This document shows, in pieces, positions 1-6,826 of a stretch of 16,591 nucleotides of DNA. The stretch is from JASFTV01 sp050050615 (GTDB lineage: Bacteria; Desulfobacterota; DSM-4660; Desulfatiglandales; HGW-15), in NCBI GenBank assembly GCA_050050615.1, contig JASFTV010000038.1:1-16591 (forward strand), in the 5' to 3' direction. The notes beneath the pieces are model-generated. The model was given only the letters and a program-made list of their open reading frames with translations. It did no database searches and was not told where the DNA came from. Every line of letters begins with the position of its first letter. The stretch's first letter is position 1. The translations under genes and the position numbers were made by a program.

Positions 1-1
1 T

Positions 2-538
2 GGCGGTGTTTTTACGAATCAGGCAGGGCATCACATTGACATGCTCACATGGTTCATGGGCGACGTTGATAGTGTTATGGCTGTTGGCGTCACGCGTTTA
101 GCCAAGATAGAGTGTGAGGACACGGGGGCGGCGATTCTAAGATTTACGAACGGGGCATTAGGCATCGTAGAGGCCACGACCGCCACGCGGCCCAAGGACC
201 TCGAGGGCTCGATCAGCCTCTTAGGAGAGAAGGGGAGCGTTGTCATTGGTGGATTCTTCATGAACGAGCTCGTCACATGGGAATTCGAGGACCATCAACC
301 TGTTGATGATGTTATCTTTGAAGAATTTGGAAAAAATCCCGAAGGCTGGGGCTACAATTTGGGCGAATACCTAAAAGGTGTCATAAACGCTATTGTTAGT
401 GATAAGGCCGGTCTGGTTGATGGCCTGGAAGGCAGAAGGTCCCTGGAACTCATAAGCGCCATTTATGAATCCATAGAAACCGGCAAGGAGATTCCGTTAC
501 GATTTCACCCCAAGAGATGCAAATTAGGTATAGCATGA
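2..538 (+). CDS. wbpB: Gfo/Idh/MocA-family UDP-sugar dehydrogenase, WbpB/WlbA-like (5' partial)
   Basis: The frame is open from the first bases of the window, so only the C-terminal 178 residues are present; the internal Met codon at 41 is not the start. The fragment begins GGVFTNQAGHHIDMLTWFMG, the typical segment of the Gfo/Idh/MocA C-terminal alpha/beta domain that places active-site His residues near the substrate. The end (ALVDGLEGR-like, SLELISAIYESIETGKE, then LRF) strongly resembles WbpB/WlbA. Those enzymes oxidise C3 of UDP-GlcNAc-uronate to the 3-keto sugar and recycle NAD with 2-oxoglutarate. The next gene is a matching aminotransferase, which supports this reading. The NAD-binding Rossmann domain lies outside the window. 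The family call is firm. The exact substrate is inferred from similarity recalled by eye and from context. Confidence 0.85.
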   Translation, partial: GGVFTNQAGHHIDMLTWFMGDVDSVMAVGVTRLAKIECEDTGAAILRFTNGALGIVEATTATRPKDLEGSISLLGEKGSVVIGGFFMNELVTWEFEDHQPVDDVIFEEFGKNPEGWGYNLGEYLKGVINAIVSDKAGLVDGLEGRRSLELISAIYESIETGKEIPLRFHPKRCKLGIA

Positions 539-545
539 CCGGTAT

Positions 546-550
546 GGAGG
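546..550 (+). promoter_or_regulatory. Shine-Dalgarno GGAGG deciding a TTG start
   Basis: A perfect GGAGG lies five bases before the TTG at 556. The in-frame ATGs at 517, 535 and 544 all lie upstream of or overlap this site and have at best weak SD sequences. The ATG at 535 does form an ATGA overlap with the preceding stop codon, so translational coupling from there remains possible. Confidence 0.55.
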
Positions 551-555
551 TTGAG

Positions 556-1665
556 TTGAACATTCCCTTTGTAGACTTGAAAAAACAGTATGCAAGCATA
601 AAAGATGAAATTGACACCGCCATAGCTGCGGTTATTTCCCAATCCGCATTTGTAGGGGGGCCGTTTGTCCAATCCTTCGAGTCAGCCTTTGCAAGTTACT
701 GCAATGTGAAGCATTGTATCGGCGTCGGCAACGCGACAGATGCCCTTTTCATAGCCTTGAAGGCTCTCGGTATAGGCGAAGGAGACGAAGTCATAACGGT
801 TGCAAACTCATTCATTGCCACATCAGAGGCGATCACGATGGCTGGTGGTGGAGTTGTCTTCGTTGATATTAATCCTCGAACCTACAACATCGACATAGAA
901 AGAATAGAGGAGAAGATCACCCCTAAAACCAGGGCGATCATACCTGTTCACCTTTACGGCCAACCAGCCGACATGGATCCGATCATAGATCTAGCAAAGA
1001 AATATGGCCTGAAAATCCTAGAAGATGCGGCCCAAGCACACGGGGCTAGTTATAAGGGCCGTCCGGTTGGGTCGATCGGCGATATGGCTTGCTTTAGTTT
1101 CTATCCAGGGAAAAACCTCGGAGCCTATGGGGATGCCGGAGCGATTGTAACCAACAACGACAAACTCGCTGTGACAGCGAGGATGATGGCCAACCATGGC
1201 AGGATTGATAAGTACAATCATGAAATGGAGGGCTTTAACAGCCGTCTTGATGGTTTGCAAGCCGCTATCCTGGAAGTGAAACTAAAGCACCTTCCAGAGT
1301 GGACGGACAGTCGCAGAACGATCGCTTATCAGTACAACGACCATTTGAAAGACGCACCATTGATTACGCCCGTGGAAATTGATTATGTGAAAGCTGTCTA
1401 TCACCTCTATGTTGTGAGAGTGGAACAACCACAAAGAGCACCCTTGAAGGATTTTTTGAAATCACAAGGTATTTCTACCGGCATTCATTATCCGATTGCA
1501 CTCCCCAATCTAAAAGCCTATTCACATCTGAAACATCGCAAAGAAGATTTTCCCGAAGCAACCAAAGCTTCTGAAGAAATACTCTCCTTACCGATGTTTC
1601 CTGAATTGGAAGACTCAGAAATAGAGTATATCACCCAGAAGATAAGCCGATTTCCATTTCGTTAG
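556..1665 (+). CDS. wbpE: DegT/DnrJ/EryC1-family PLP sugar aminotransferase, WbpE/WlbC-like
   Basis: This is a PLP-dependent aminotransferase of nucleotide sugars, probably converting the 3-keto product of the preceding dehydrogenase to a 3-amino sugar, with glutamate as donor (in known systems this also supplies the 2-oxoglutarate the dehydrogenase needs). Numbered from the TTG at 556 (369 aa), visible features are the opening NIPFVDLKKQY typical of the family, GNATDAL at 58-64 (phosphate binding), LEDAAQAHGA around 155-165 with the cofactor-contacting Asp157, and FSFYPGKNLGAYGDAGA with the Schiff-base Lys186. The start is uncertain: an ATG at 535 overlaps the upstream stop as ATGA and an ATG at 517 gives 382 aa, but the strong GGAGG and the family's usual N-terminus favour 556. 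The family is certain; WbpE-type specificity rests on the adjoining WbpB-like gene. Confidence 0.88.
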   Translation: MNIPFVDLKKQYASIKDEIDTAIAAVISQSAFVGGPFVQSFESAFASYCNVKHCIGVGNATDALFIALKALGIGEGDEVITVANSFIATSEAITMAGGGVVFVDINPRTYNIDIERIEEKITPKTRAIIPVHLYGQPADMDPIIDLAKKYGLKILEDAAQAHGASYKGRPVGSIGDMACFSFYPGKNLGAYGDAGAIVTNNDKLAVTARMMANHGRIDKYNHEMEGFNSRLDGLQAAILEVKLKHLPEWTDSRRTIAYQYNDHLKDAPLITPVEIDYVKAVYHLYVVRVEQPQRAPLKDFLKSQGISTGIHYPIALPNLKAYSHLKHRKEDFPEATKASEEILSLPMFPELEDSEIEYITQKISRFPFR

Positions 1666-1853
1666 AATCACCGCACTGATACCTAAAGATCCTGTACCCC
1701 CCGTGACTGTGTTTAGCAGGCGTTTAAGTCATCAGTGTACATGAGCATCATACCTCAGCTCCTGCCTACGACCAACAGCGAAATCTCATATTTCACATGT
1801 CTAAACTTCTTAGAAATATTTCTGGGAAACGATACTAGATCTCGGAGGTTTGT

Positions 1854-3554
1854 ATGAACTGGATACTAGGCATTGGAGGATACAGCCACGACGCCTCCGC
1901 TGCCCTCCTGTGTGATGGCACCCTCGTCGCGGCTGTACAAGAGGAGCGCCTTACCAGGATAAAACACATTGGTGGCTTTCCATTCAAATCCATAATCTAT
2001 TGTTTGGAGGCCGGAGGCATTAAGCCTGAAGATATTTCCGCGATAGCCTTTTATGCAAAGAAGTCAAACTGGGACGGATATCTTATAGATGCGATGAAGG
2101 CCCCATTTCGCAACATCGGGTTTGCCCTCGCAAATACGAAGAATTTTCTTTATAGTGTTGGATTCAGAACGTATAAAAGCTTGAATTTCAGGGCGGAGCT
2201 GGAACGCTTCCTCTACAAGACCGGCTTTAACAAGAAGATGTTTTTCTTTTACGACCACCACTCCTGCCACGCTGCCTCAGCCTTCTATTCATCCCCATTT
2301 AACGAAGCAATCATTCTCTGCGTGGATGCTGGAGGTGATGGAAAGTCCACGACCATGTGGGTTGGGAAGGAAAACGAGCTGTTGACCATTGAAGATCCTA
2401 TCAAGCATCCACACTCCTTAGGTTTATTGTACGGAAAAATCACTCAATTTCTTGGCTTTACCGGTGCAGGAGACGAATACAAAGTCATGGGCCTGGCAGC
2501 ATACGGTAGGCCCGCTTATTTCGACTCATTGAAGGATATGATCAAATTCGAAGATCACGGGTATAGATTGAACATGGAATATTTTAATCCGTACGATTAT
2601 TCTTTGTCAGACAAATTCAAGGAAAAATTTGGACCACCCAGGAACCCAAAAGATGAAATTACAGATCACTACGCAAACCTGGCCGCCTCGTTGCAAAGAC
2701 TATACGAAGAGGCGGTATTGCACCTCACGTTGGGGGCAAAAAGGCAAACAGGAATCAAGAATTTGACAATTGCCGGAGGGGCTGCCTTGAATTGCAAAGC
2801 GAATGGCCTATTGTTGGCCAGCGGCGAATTCGACAAGATTTTTGTCCCTGCCGGAGCGAGCGACACAGGGACATGTATCGGGGCTGCCCAATATCATTAC
2901 CATCATACCATGAAAATGCCTCGCCATTTCACGATGAAAACAGATACCTGGGGACCCGAATACAAGGATAAGGAAATTCTCGAAGAACTAAATCGTTCCG
3001 GTCTGAATTATGAGGTTTTATCCGATCCCGCCCACAAGGCTGCTGAACTTATTGCCAGTGGCAAGATTATTGGTTGGTTTCAGGGTCGAATGGAATTTGG
3101 CCCTAGGGCCTTAGGCAATCGGTCTATCTTGGCTGATCCCAGAAAAAAAGATATTAAGGATAGAGTCAATAAGACCATCAAGTTCAGGGAACAATTTCGG
3201 CCTTTCGCGCCATCTTGCCTCAGAGACAAGGTCCGCGACTATTTCGCCATCGATGTAGACAGTCCTTTTATGACTTTCACATTGGATGTTTTACGAGATA
3301 GGCAAAATACGATTCAGGGTGTTGTCCATGTCGACGGTACGGCGAGATTACAGACAGTATCCGTCGAAGATCAGCCTCTTTATTATGAACTCATACACAG
3401 GTTTTATGAACTCACGGGTGTGCCCGTTGTACTCAACACCTCCTTCAATCTAGCCGGAGAACCTATCGTTTGCAGCCCCTACGATGCGCTCCGGACTTTC
3501 TTTACATGTGGCATGGATGCCCTGATCATTGGAAAATATTTGGTGGTGAAGTAA
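1854..3554 (+). CDS. NodU/CmcH-family carbamoyltransferase
   Basis: This cytoplasmic O-carbamoyltransferase would move a carbamoyl group from carbamoyl phosphate, through carbamoyl-AMP, to a hydroxyl of a sugar. The 566 aa match full family length. The N-terminal Kae1-like domain shows GIGGYSHDASAALL at 6-19, YDHHSCHAASA at 133-143 (metal-binding His cluster), VDAGGDG at 157-163, KVMGLAAYGRP at 210-220 and IAGGAALNCKANG at 306-318. The C-terminal YrdC-like carbamoyl-adenylate domain shows GRMEFGPRALGNRSILADPR at 411-430, HVDGTARLQTV at 492-502 and PVVLNTSFNLAGEP at 524-537. An SD GGAGG (1844-1848) sits five bases before the ATG. The preceding 188-bp gap suggests its own promoter, but none is convincing. 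Relatives carbamoylate Nod factors, antibiotics and O-antigen sugars; here an O-antigen or exopolysaccharide sugar is likely (inference). Confidence 0.93.
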   Translation: MNWILGIGGYSHDASAALLCDGTLVAAVQEERLTRIKHIGGFPFKSIIYCLEAGGIKPEDISAIAFYAKKSNWDGYLIDAMKAPFRNIGFALANTKNFLYSVGFRTYKSLNFRAELERFLYKTGFNKKMFFFYDHHSCHAASAFYSSPFNEAIILCVDAGGDGKSTTMWVGKENELLTIEDPIKHPHSLGLLYGKITQFLGFTGAGDEYKVMGLAAYGRPAYFDSLKDMIKFEDHGYRLNMEYFNPYDYSLSDKFKEKFGPPRNPKDEITDHYANLAASLQRLYEEAVLHLTLGAKRQTGIKNLTIAGGAALNCKANGLLLASGEFDKIFVPAGASDTGTCIGAAQYHYHHTMKMPRHFTMKTDTWGPEYKDKEILEELNRSGLNYEVLSDPAHKAAELIASGKIIGWFQGRMEFGPRALGNRSILADPRKKDIKDRVNKTIKFREQFRPFAPSCLRDKVRDYFAIDVDSPFMTFTLDVLRDRQNTIQGVVHVDGTARLQTVSVEDQPLYYELIHRFYELTGVPVVLNTSFNLAGEPIVCSPYDALRTFFTCGMDALIIGKYLVVK

Positions 3555-4529
3555 ATGCAAGAACCTTTAGTCAGCTTCATTATAGCAGCCTTTAACGAGG
3601 AAAAGTACATCGTTGAGTGTGTCGACTCTTGCCTAAATCAGACCTATCCTAACATCGAAGTGTGTGTGACTGACGACGGCTCCACAGACAAGACTTGGGA
3701 TATCTTAGTTGGGAATTATCAAGAAAATTCAAGGGTAATCGCAGACAAATTCGAGAAGAATAGGGGCAAGATTTTTGCTTTCAATAATTCGTACAAGCAT
3801 GCGAGCGGTGACTTTATTGCCATCACAGGAGCGGATGATGTTTGCTTTCCCGGCCGAATCAAGCATTCATACGCCTTCTTAATGGAAAACCAGTATGACC
3901 TGATATTTGGAAAGCAACTCTACTGCGATGCGAACTTGTATCCTCTAAATTTCGGGCAGAGGAGATTTCGTCGAAAGCACCTCACCTTAGAGAGAATTAT
4001 CGTTGACAACACATGTGCTGGCCCGACCTTGTTTTTAACAAGGCAGATGGCTGAGAAATGCTTTCCTATTCCTGAGAACTTAAAGTTCGAGGATTGGTGG
4101 ATCGCTTTTGTTTCTATCTTGCACGGCAACGTAGGGCACCTGAATGCGTATCTTACAAAATATAGACAACACAGCGACAATGATAATGCGGATATCGCTG
4201 ATTCCCAGATCATTCCTAGGCTAAAAAGGGATTTTAGCCGACATGCGGCTTATTACAGGTGTTTCTACGAGGAAATAGCCAAACAAAGTGATCTAGAAAA
4301 TAAGGAAAAATACCTAAAACTCATAAGACTGAACGACGTTTACAGGAAACTCTTCATGGAGGACCGCCTTTTTCCACGACTTAGGCTTTTCCCGCAATTG
4401 GTGAAGAATATGACTCCCGCGTTTCCTTTTTTTGCCGCACTCGCTTTGATTGTATTTGGGAACAGAATATACCACATAAAAAGATCAAGTTTCTATAAGC
4501 GCTTTTTCCACTACCCTTCGGAGGCTTAA
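3555..4529 (+). CDS. Family 2 glycosyltransferase
   Basis: The 324-aa GT-A fold glycosyltransferase starts directly after the stop of the carbamoyltransferase gene with no spacer, so the two are surely cotranscribed and probably act on the same glycan. The N-terminus VSFIIAAFNEEKYI (6-19) is the nucleotide-binding strand of GT2. VTDDGSTDKT (38-47) holds the uracil-contacting acidic pair. The usual DxD position reads TGADD (91-95), with Gly where the first Asp normally sits but two Asp retained. FEDWW (178-182) supplies the likely catalytic acidic residue, followed by a YRQHSDN segment common near the end of this domain. A hydrophobic stretch near 290-305 may contact the membrane. Donor and acceptor sugars cannot be deduced. 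Confidence 0.9.
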   Translation: MQEPLVSFIIAAFNEEKYIVECVDSCLNQTYPNIEVCVTDDGSTDKTWDILVGNYQENSRVIADKFEKNRGKIFAFNNSYKHASGDFIAITGADDVCFPGRIKHSYAFLMENQYDLIFGKQLYCDANLYPLNFGQRRFRRKHLTLERIIVDNTCAGPTLFLTRQMAEKCFPIPENLKFEDWWIAFVSILHGNVGHLNAYLTKYRQHSDNDNADIADSQIIPRLKRDFSRHAAYYRCFYEEIAKQSDLENKEKYLKLIRLNDVYRKLFMEDRLFPRLRLFPQLVKNMTPAFPFFAALALIVFGNRIYHIKRSSFYKRFFHYPSEA

Positions 4530-4589
4530 CCCTCAAAAGAGGAATTGTAAGATCGTAACTGCCCAGCCTCTTCAAGTAGGGAGCCCATT

Positions 4590-5681
4590 TCATCTCCCCT
4601 CTATTGTTTCCCAGTAAAACTTCTCCTGCCTTTCAGCAACTCTCTCCCAGCTATATTCTTTCCCCACTCGAAGCGCCCCTTCAGCCAATCGAGAGCGCAT
4701 AGCCCTGTCCACAAGTAACGATTCAATAGCCTTTGACAAAGCTTGTGGATCCCCAGGAGGAACCTGAATTCCTGCAATGCCGTCAGGAATGAGTGGTTTT
4801 AGCGCGGGAATAGAGCTACCAATAACCGGCTTTCCAAGAGCAAAAGCTTCATATACGACCAAGGGAGATCCTTCATCGCGGGATGGCACGCAAATAAAGG
4901 CAGCCCTTCTAATGGCTGCCATCGCCTCTGAATGATCAAGGCGTCCCACCAAATGGACATTCCTGGCGCCAGTCTCCCTCATCAGCGTGTGGATGCCCTC
5001 CTCATCTCCGCTCCCGGCGAGATGTAGAGGCATGCTAGAGAGATTTGGCGGTAGCTTGGCCCACGCTTTCAGGAGAATATCCAATCCTTTGATCCGCACA
5101 TCGAAGCGTCCCAGGAACAGCACATATTCCTCCGTCGGTGACGGCAGATCTTTTGGGATATCTGCGCCTTGCCCGATGACCGCAACACGTGCTGAGGGAT
5201 GGATAAGAGGTCGCAGATGCTCTGAGGCCAGAATGACAGCACGCTTCCGACGTACGACACAGTATTGACTCAGCAGGGATAACCACCCATAAGCCGGATG
5301 ATATCTCAATGCTTTGAGGCCATGGCGGCTCTGCAAAATAGTCACGGTGGGACGGTTTGAGAAGTGCGAAAGTATGGGCGCGTAAAACGAGAATTCCTCA
5401 ACAATGAGATCGTAAGGCTTGGCATTGACCCTCCTGCCTTCCCACATAAATTTGAGGCGACTTTCTACGTACCGACGCGCTTCCCCGGTGAAGCGCACCT
5501 TGAAAGGCACGTCTTGGGGCGTAGCATCCGGAAACGGTCCACAATAAACCCTGATGTCGTGTCGCTCGGAGAGGTATTTATTGACGGACCAGGTCCGGCC
5601 TGCGCCGCCTCCTCCGACCCAGGGATTGTCAGGATGGTCGTATGCAAAATGGAGGATCCGAAGCTTTCTTGGTGTGCTCAT
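4590..5681 (-). CDS. GT-B glycosyltransferase, family 4
   Basis: This is a 363-aa retaining glycosyltransferase of the GT4 group, acting in the cytoplasm or at the inner membrane on a growing glycan. The N-terminal Rossmann domain begins LRILHFAYDHP and carries a Gly-rich acceptor loop (WVGGGGAGRT, 21-30). The C-terminal donor domain has FLGRFDVRIKGLDILL (189-204), LAGSGDE (221-227), VHLVGRLDH (242-250) and the catalytic-site EX7E motif with Glu270 and Glu278 in DEGSPLVVYEAF. The ATG at 5681 is preferred because AAGGGA lies seven bases upstream; a GTG at 5699 would add six residues. It is the last gene of the minus-strand block, separated by 424 bp from its upstream neighbour, and it converges on the GT2 gene ending at 4529. 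Confidence 0.9.
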   Translation of the reverse strand: MSTPRKLRILHFAYDHPDNPWVGGGGAGRTWSVNKYLSERHDIRVYCGPFPDATPQDVPFKVRFTGEARRYVESRLKFMWEGRRVNAKPYDLIVEEFSFYAPILSHFSNRPTVTILQSRHGLKALRYHPAYGWLSLLSQYCVVRRKRAVILASEHLRPLIHPSARVAVIGQGADIPKDLPSPTEEYVLFLGRFDVRIKGLDILLKAWAKLPPNLSSMPLHLAGSGDEEGIHTLMRETGARNVHLVGRLDHSEAMAAIRRAAFICVPSRDEGSPLVVYEAFALGKPVIGSSIPALKPLIPDGIAGIQVPPGDPQALSKAIESLLVDRAMRSRLAEGALRVGKEYSWERVAERQEKFYWETIEGR

Positions 5682-5720
5682 GATTGTATCCCTTGGCACT
5701 TTACGGATAATCGTGAGTCT

Positions 5721-5739
5721 CCTCCCGCAGAGCGGGAGG
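5721..5739. repeat. Perfect 8-bp hairpin with AGA triloop
   Basis: CCTCCCGC-AGA-GCGGGAGG forms a perfect 8-bp stem with a three-base loop. No T-run follows on either strand, so it is not a standard intrinsic terminator. It lies about 40 bp upstream of the GT4 start. It shares the pattern CCTCC-x-C-AGA-G-x-GGAGG with the hairpin at 6019-6037, which suggests both belong to one REP-like repeat family. Confidence 0.8.
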
Positions 5740-5745
5740 CATCAA

Positions 5746-5767
5746 CTGACTCCCCGAGGGGGTTCAG
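5746..5767. repeat. Imperfect hairpin overlapping the large inverted repeat
   Basis: CTGA (5746-5749) pairs with TCAG (5764-5767), and CCCC (5752-5755) pairs with GGGG (5758-5761), with one mismatch and one T-G pair between. In RNA the loop would open to CCC-CGAG-GGG. The right side overlaps the left arm of the long inverted repeat starting at 5762, so the two structures cannot form at once. Confidence 0.5.
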
Positions 5768-5959
5768 GGGTGAAGCCTTTTCTTGCGTTCCGAGGCTCCG
5801 GGCTGGTCTTTTCTGTGACTTATCTCTGGGGGAGTCTTGCCCCCTCCGCATTCTCGCCCGCTCTTTTAGAGCGATCGAGCTGCGGTTTCCCCCAGAGATA
5901 AGTCACGAAAAGACGGCGCCCTCTCACCAGTCACTTCAGAAAAGGCTTCACCCCTGAAC
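5762..5959. repeat. 198-bp nested inverted repeat forming one long rod
   Basis: Arms were matched base by base. The outer arm 5762-5783 is an exact 22-bp complement of 5938-5959. After a 22/23-base internal loop, 5806-5813 pairs with 5907-5914 and 5815-5833 pairs exactly with 5888-5906 (one bulged T at 5814). Further in, 5846-5850 pairs with 5881-5885, 5853-5856 with 5876-5879, and CGCTCT (5859-5864) with AGAGCG (5868-5873) around a TTT loop. This totals about 64 base pairs, far more than chance. It could be a degenerate miniature transposable element, a REP/BIME-like element, or a structured RNA leader or processing site between the DUF218 and GT4 genes. No transposase or clear target-site duplication is visible. 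Confidence 0.85.
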
Positions 5960-5986
5960 AGCATTATTCAACAGATAACGACTTCT

Positions 5987-6043
5987 CTAAACCCCGGATC
6001 GGTAGAACCTATCCGGGTCCTCCACCAGAGGTGGAGGGTTTAG
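5987..6043. repeat. Three-way-junction palindrome with two AGA triloops
   Basis: P1 pairs CTAAAC (5987-5992) with GTTTAG (6038-6043). P2 pairs CCCGGAT (5993-5999) with ATCCGGG (6011-6017), then after one C/T mismatch GGT (6001-6003) with ACC (6007-6009), around AGA (6004-6006). P3 pairs CCTCCACC (6019-6026) with GGTGGAGG (6030-6037), around AGA (6027-6029). Only T6018 is unpaired at the junction, so the helices abut almost perfectly. P3 closely matches the hairpin at 5721-5739. A repeat of the REP type, or a small structured RNA, is the best reading. It lies downstream of the minus-strand DUF218 gene, but no U-tract supports a terminator. Confidence 0.75.
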
Positions 6044-6105
6044 TTACAAGTAAATGCTCACCTGTTCCGACGTGTGTATTCTCCTTTGGGGAGCGCATCA
6101 AGAAC

Positions 6106-6759
6106 TTACTGTTTTATGTTTTTCCAAAAATAGTAAATCCACGCCCCGTATTCAGATAGTACACAACGAATCTGTCGCCCATCCTTCCACCAGCTTTTGG
6201 GGGAAAACGGGTCATGACGAGCTGCTACACTTTGAATCTTCAAACGATTCGGAAACAGGTTCTTCCAGATATGCCGTGCGCGGCGCGTATGATATTTGCT
6301 TGTTGTAATGATGATGTTCGACATTCCAGCATCCACAAGGGTTTTTCCAACCACCTTCGCCTCACTGACCGTATCGTATGCGTCTTCTGCACTCAGTGCG
6401 ATGACATCCTTTCTTGGCACACCTGAAAGTTCCAGGATTCGAAGGCCTTCTTCATACCAGGGGCAACACCGTTCAAAACCTTTTTTCTCAAGACGCCTCA
6501 GCACCTCACTCTTTCTATTGCCGTTAATGACGACTTTTTCCACCAACCCTCGCCTGTAAAGCGCTGCCGCTTCCATGACGCGAGGATACCAGTCGATTCC
6601 TGTGCACAGAACCACCGCCGCCTCTGAATGGGCGGGTTTTTCGTTGAAGACCAAGAATTCACCTAAAGACGTGAGGATGGCTCCTGAAAGGATATACAAA
6701 AGAGCAAGGAAGCAGGCGACAAGTCCAAAGGTAAGCGCTCTTCGTTTACTTTTCGACAT
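6106..6759 (-). CDS. DUF218 (YdcF/SanA/ElyC-like) membrane-anchored protein
   Basis: The 217-aa protein begins with a short basic segment and one transmembrane helix at about 9-32, placing the rest in the periplasm. DUF218 signatures follow: AAVVLCTG at 47-54 (first strand and loop), SAEDAYDTVSEA at 123-134 (equivalent to the ES-NT-EN motif), IITTSKYHTRRARHIW at 150-165, and the closing segment with SWWKD at 189-193 and SEYGAWIYY at 202-210. Relatives affect envelope barrier function, peptidoglycan precursor supply or undecaprenyl-phosphate metabolism; no enzymatic reaction is well established. It lies 67 bp after the radical SAM gene in the same direction. The upstream SD is weak. Its place among glycan genes fits an envelope-polymer role, which is inference. 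Confidence 0.85.
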   Translation of the reverse strand: MSKSKRRALTFGLVACFLALLYILSGAILTSLGEFLVFNEKPAHSEAAVVLCTGIDWYPRVMEAAALYRRGLVEKVVINGNRKSEVLRRLEKKGFERCCPWYEEGLRILELSGVPRKDVIALSAEDAYDTVSEAKVVGKTLVDAGMSNIIITTSKYHTRRARHIWKNLFPNRLKIQSVAARHDPFSPKSWWKDGRQIRCVLSEYGAWIYYFWKNIKQ

Positions 6760-6826
6760 GAATCAGATGCTCTTCAAACCAACTGCTGTAATTCTCGGTC
6801 CGGGAAGCACGCAGAAAAAGTGGTGA

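Noticed and set aside
1780..1823. Short palindromes (GAAAT-N5-ATTTC and AGAAATATTTCT) before the carbamoyltransferase gene as operator sites
   Set aside because: They are AT-rich and short enough to arise by chance, and no convincing promoter lies beside them.
4537..4572. AAGAGG/CCTCTT inverted repeat between the convergent genes as a bidirectional terminator
   Set aside because: The stem is only six base pairs around a 24-base loop and no proper T-run follows on either strand.
5721..5739. The AGA-loop hairpin as a rho-independent terminator
   Set aside because: The stem is strong, but neither strand carries a run of T after it.
5364..5957. A 197-codon plus-strand open frame opposite the GT4 gene and across the palindromes
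   Set aside because: It is antisense to a well-supported glycosyltransferase for half its length and then runs through the inverted repeat. The product has low-complexity Pro/Ser/Arg content, no motif and no SD site.
5762..5959. The inverted repeat as an intact insertion sequence
   Set aside because: There is no transposase frame within it, and the bases flanking the outer arms show no clear target-site duplication.
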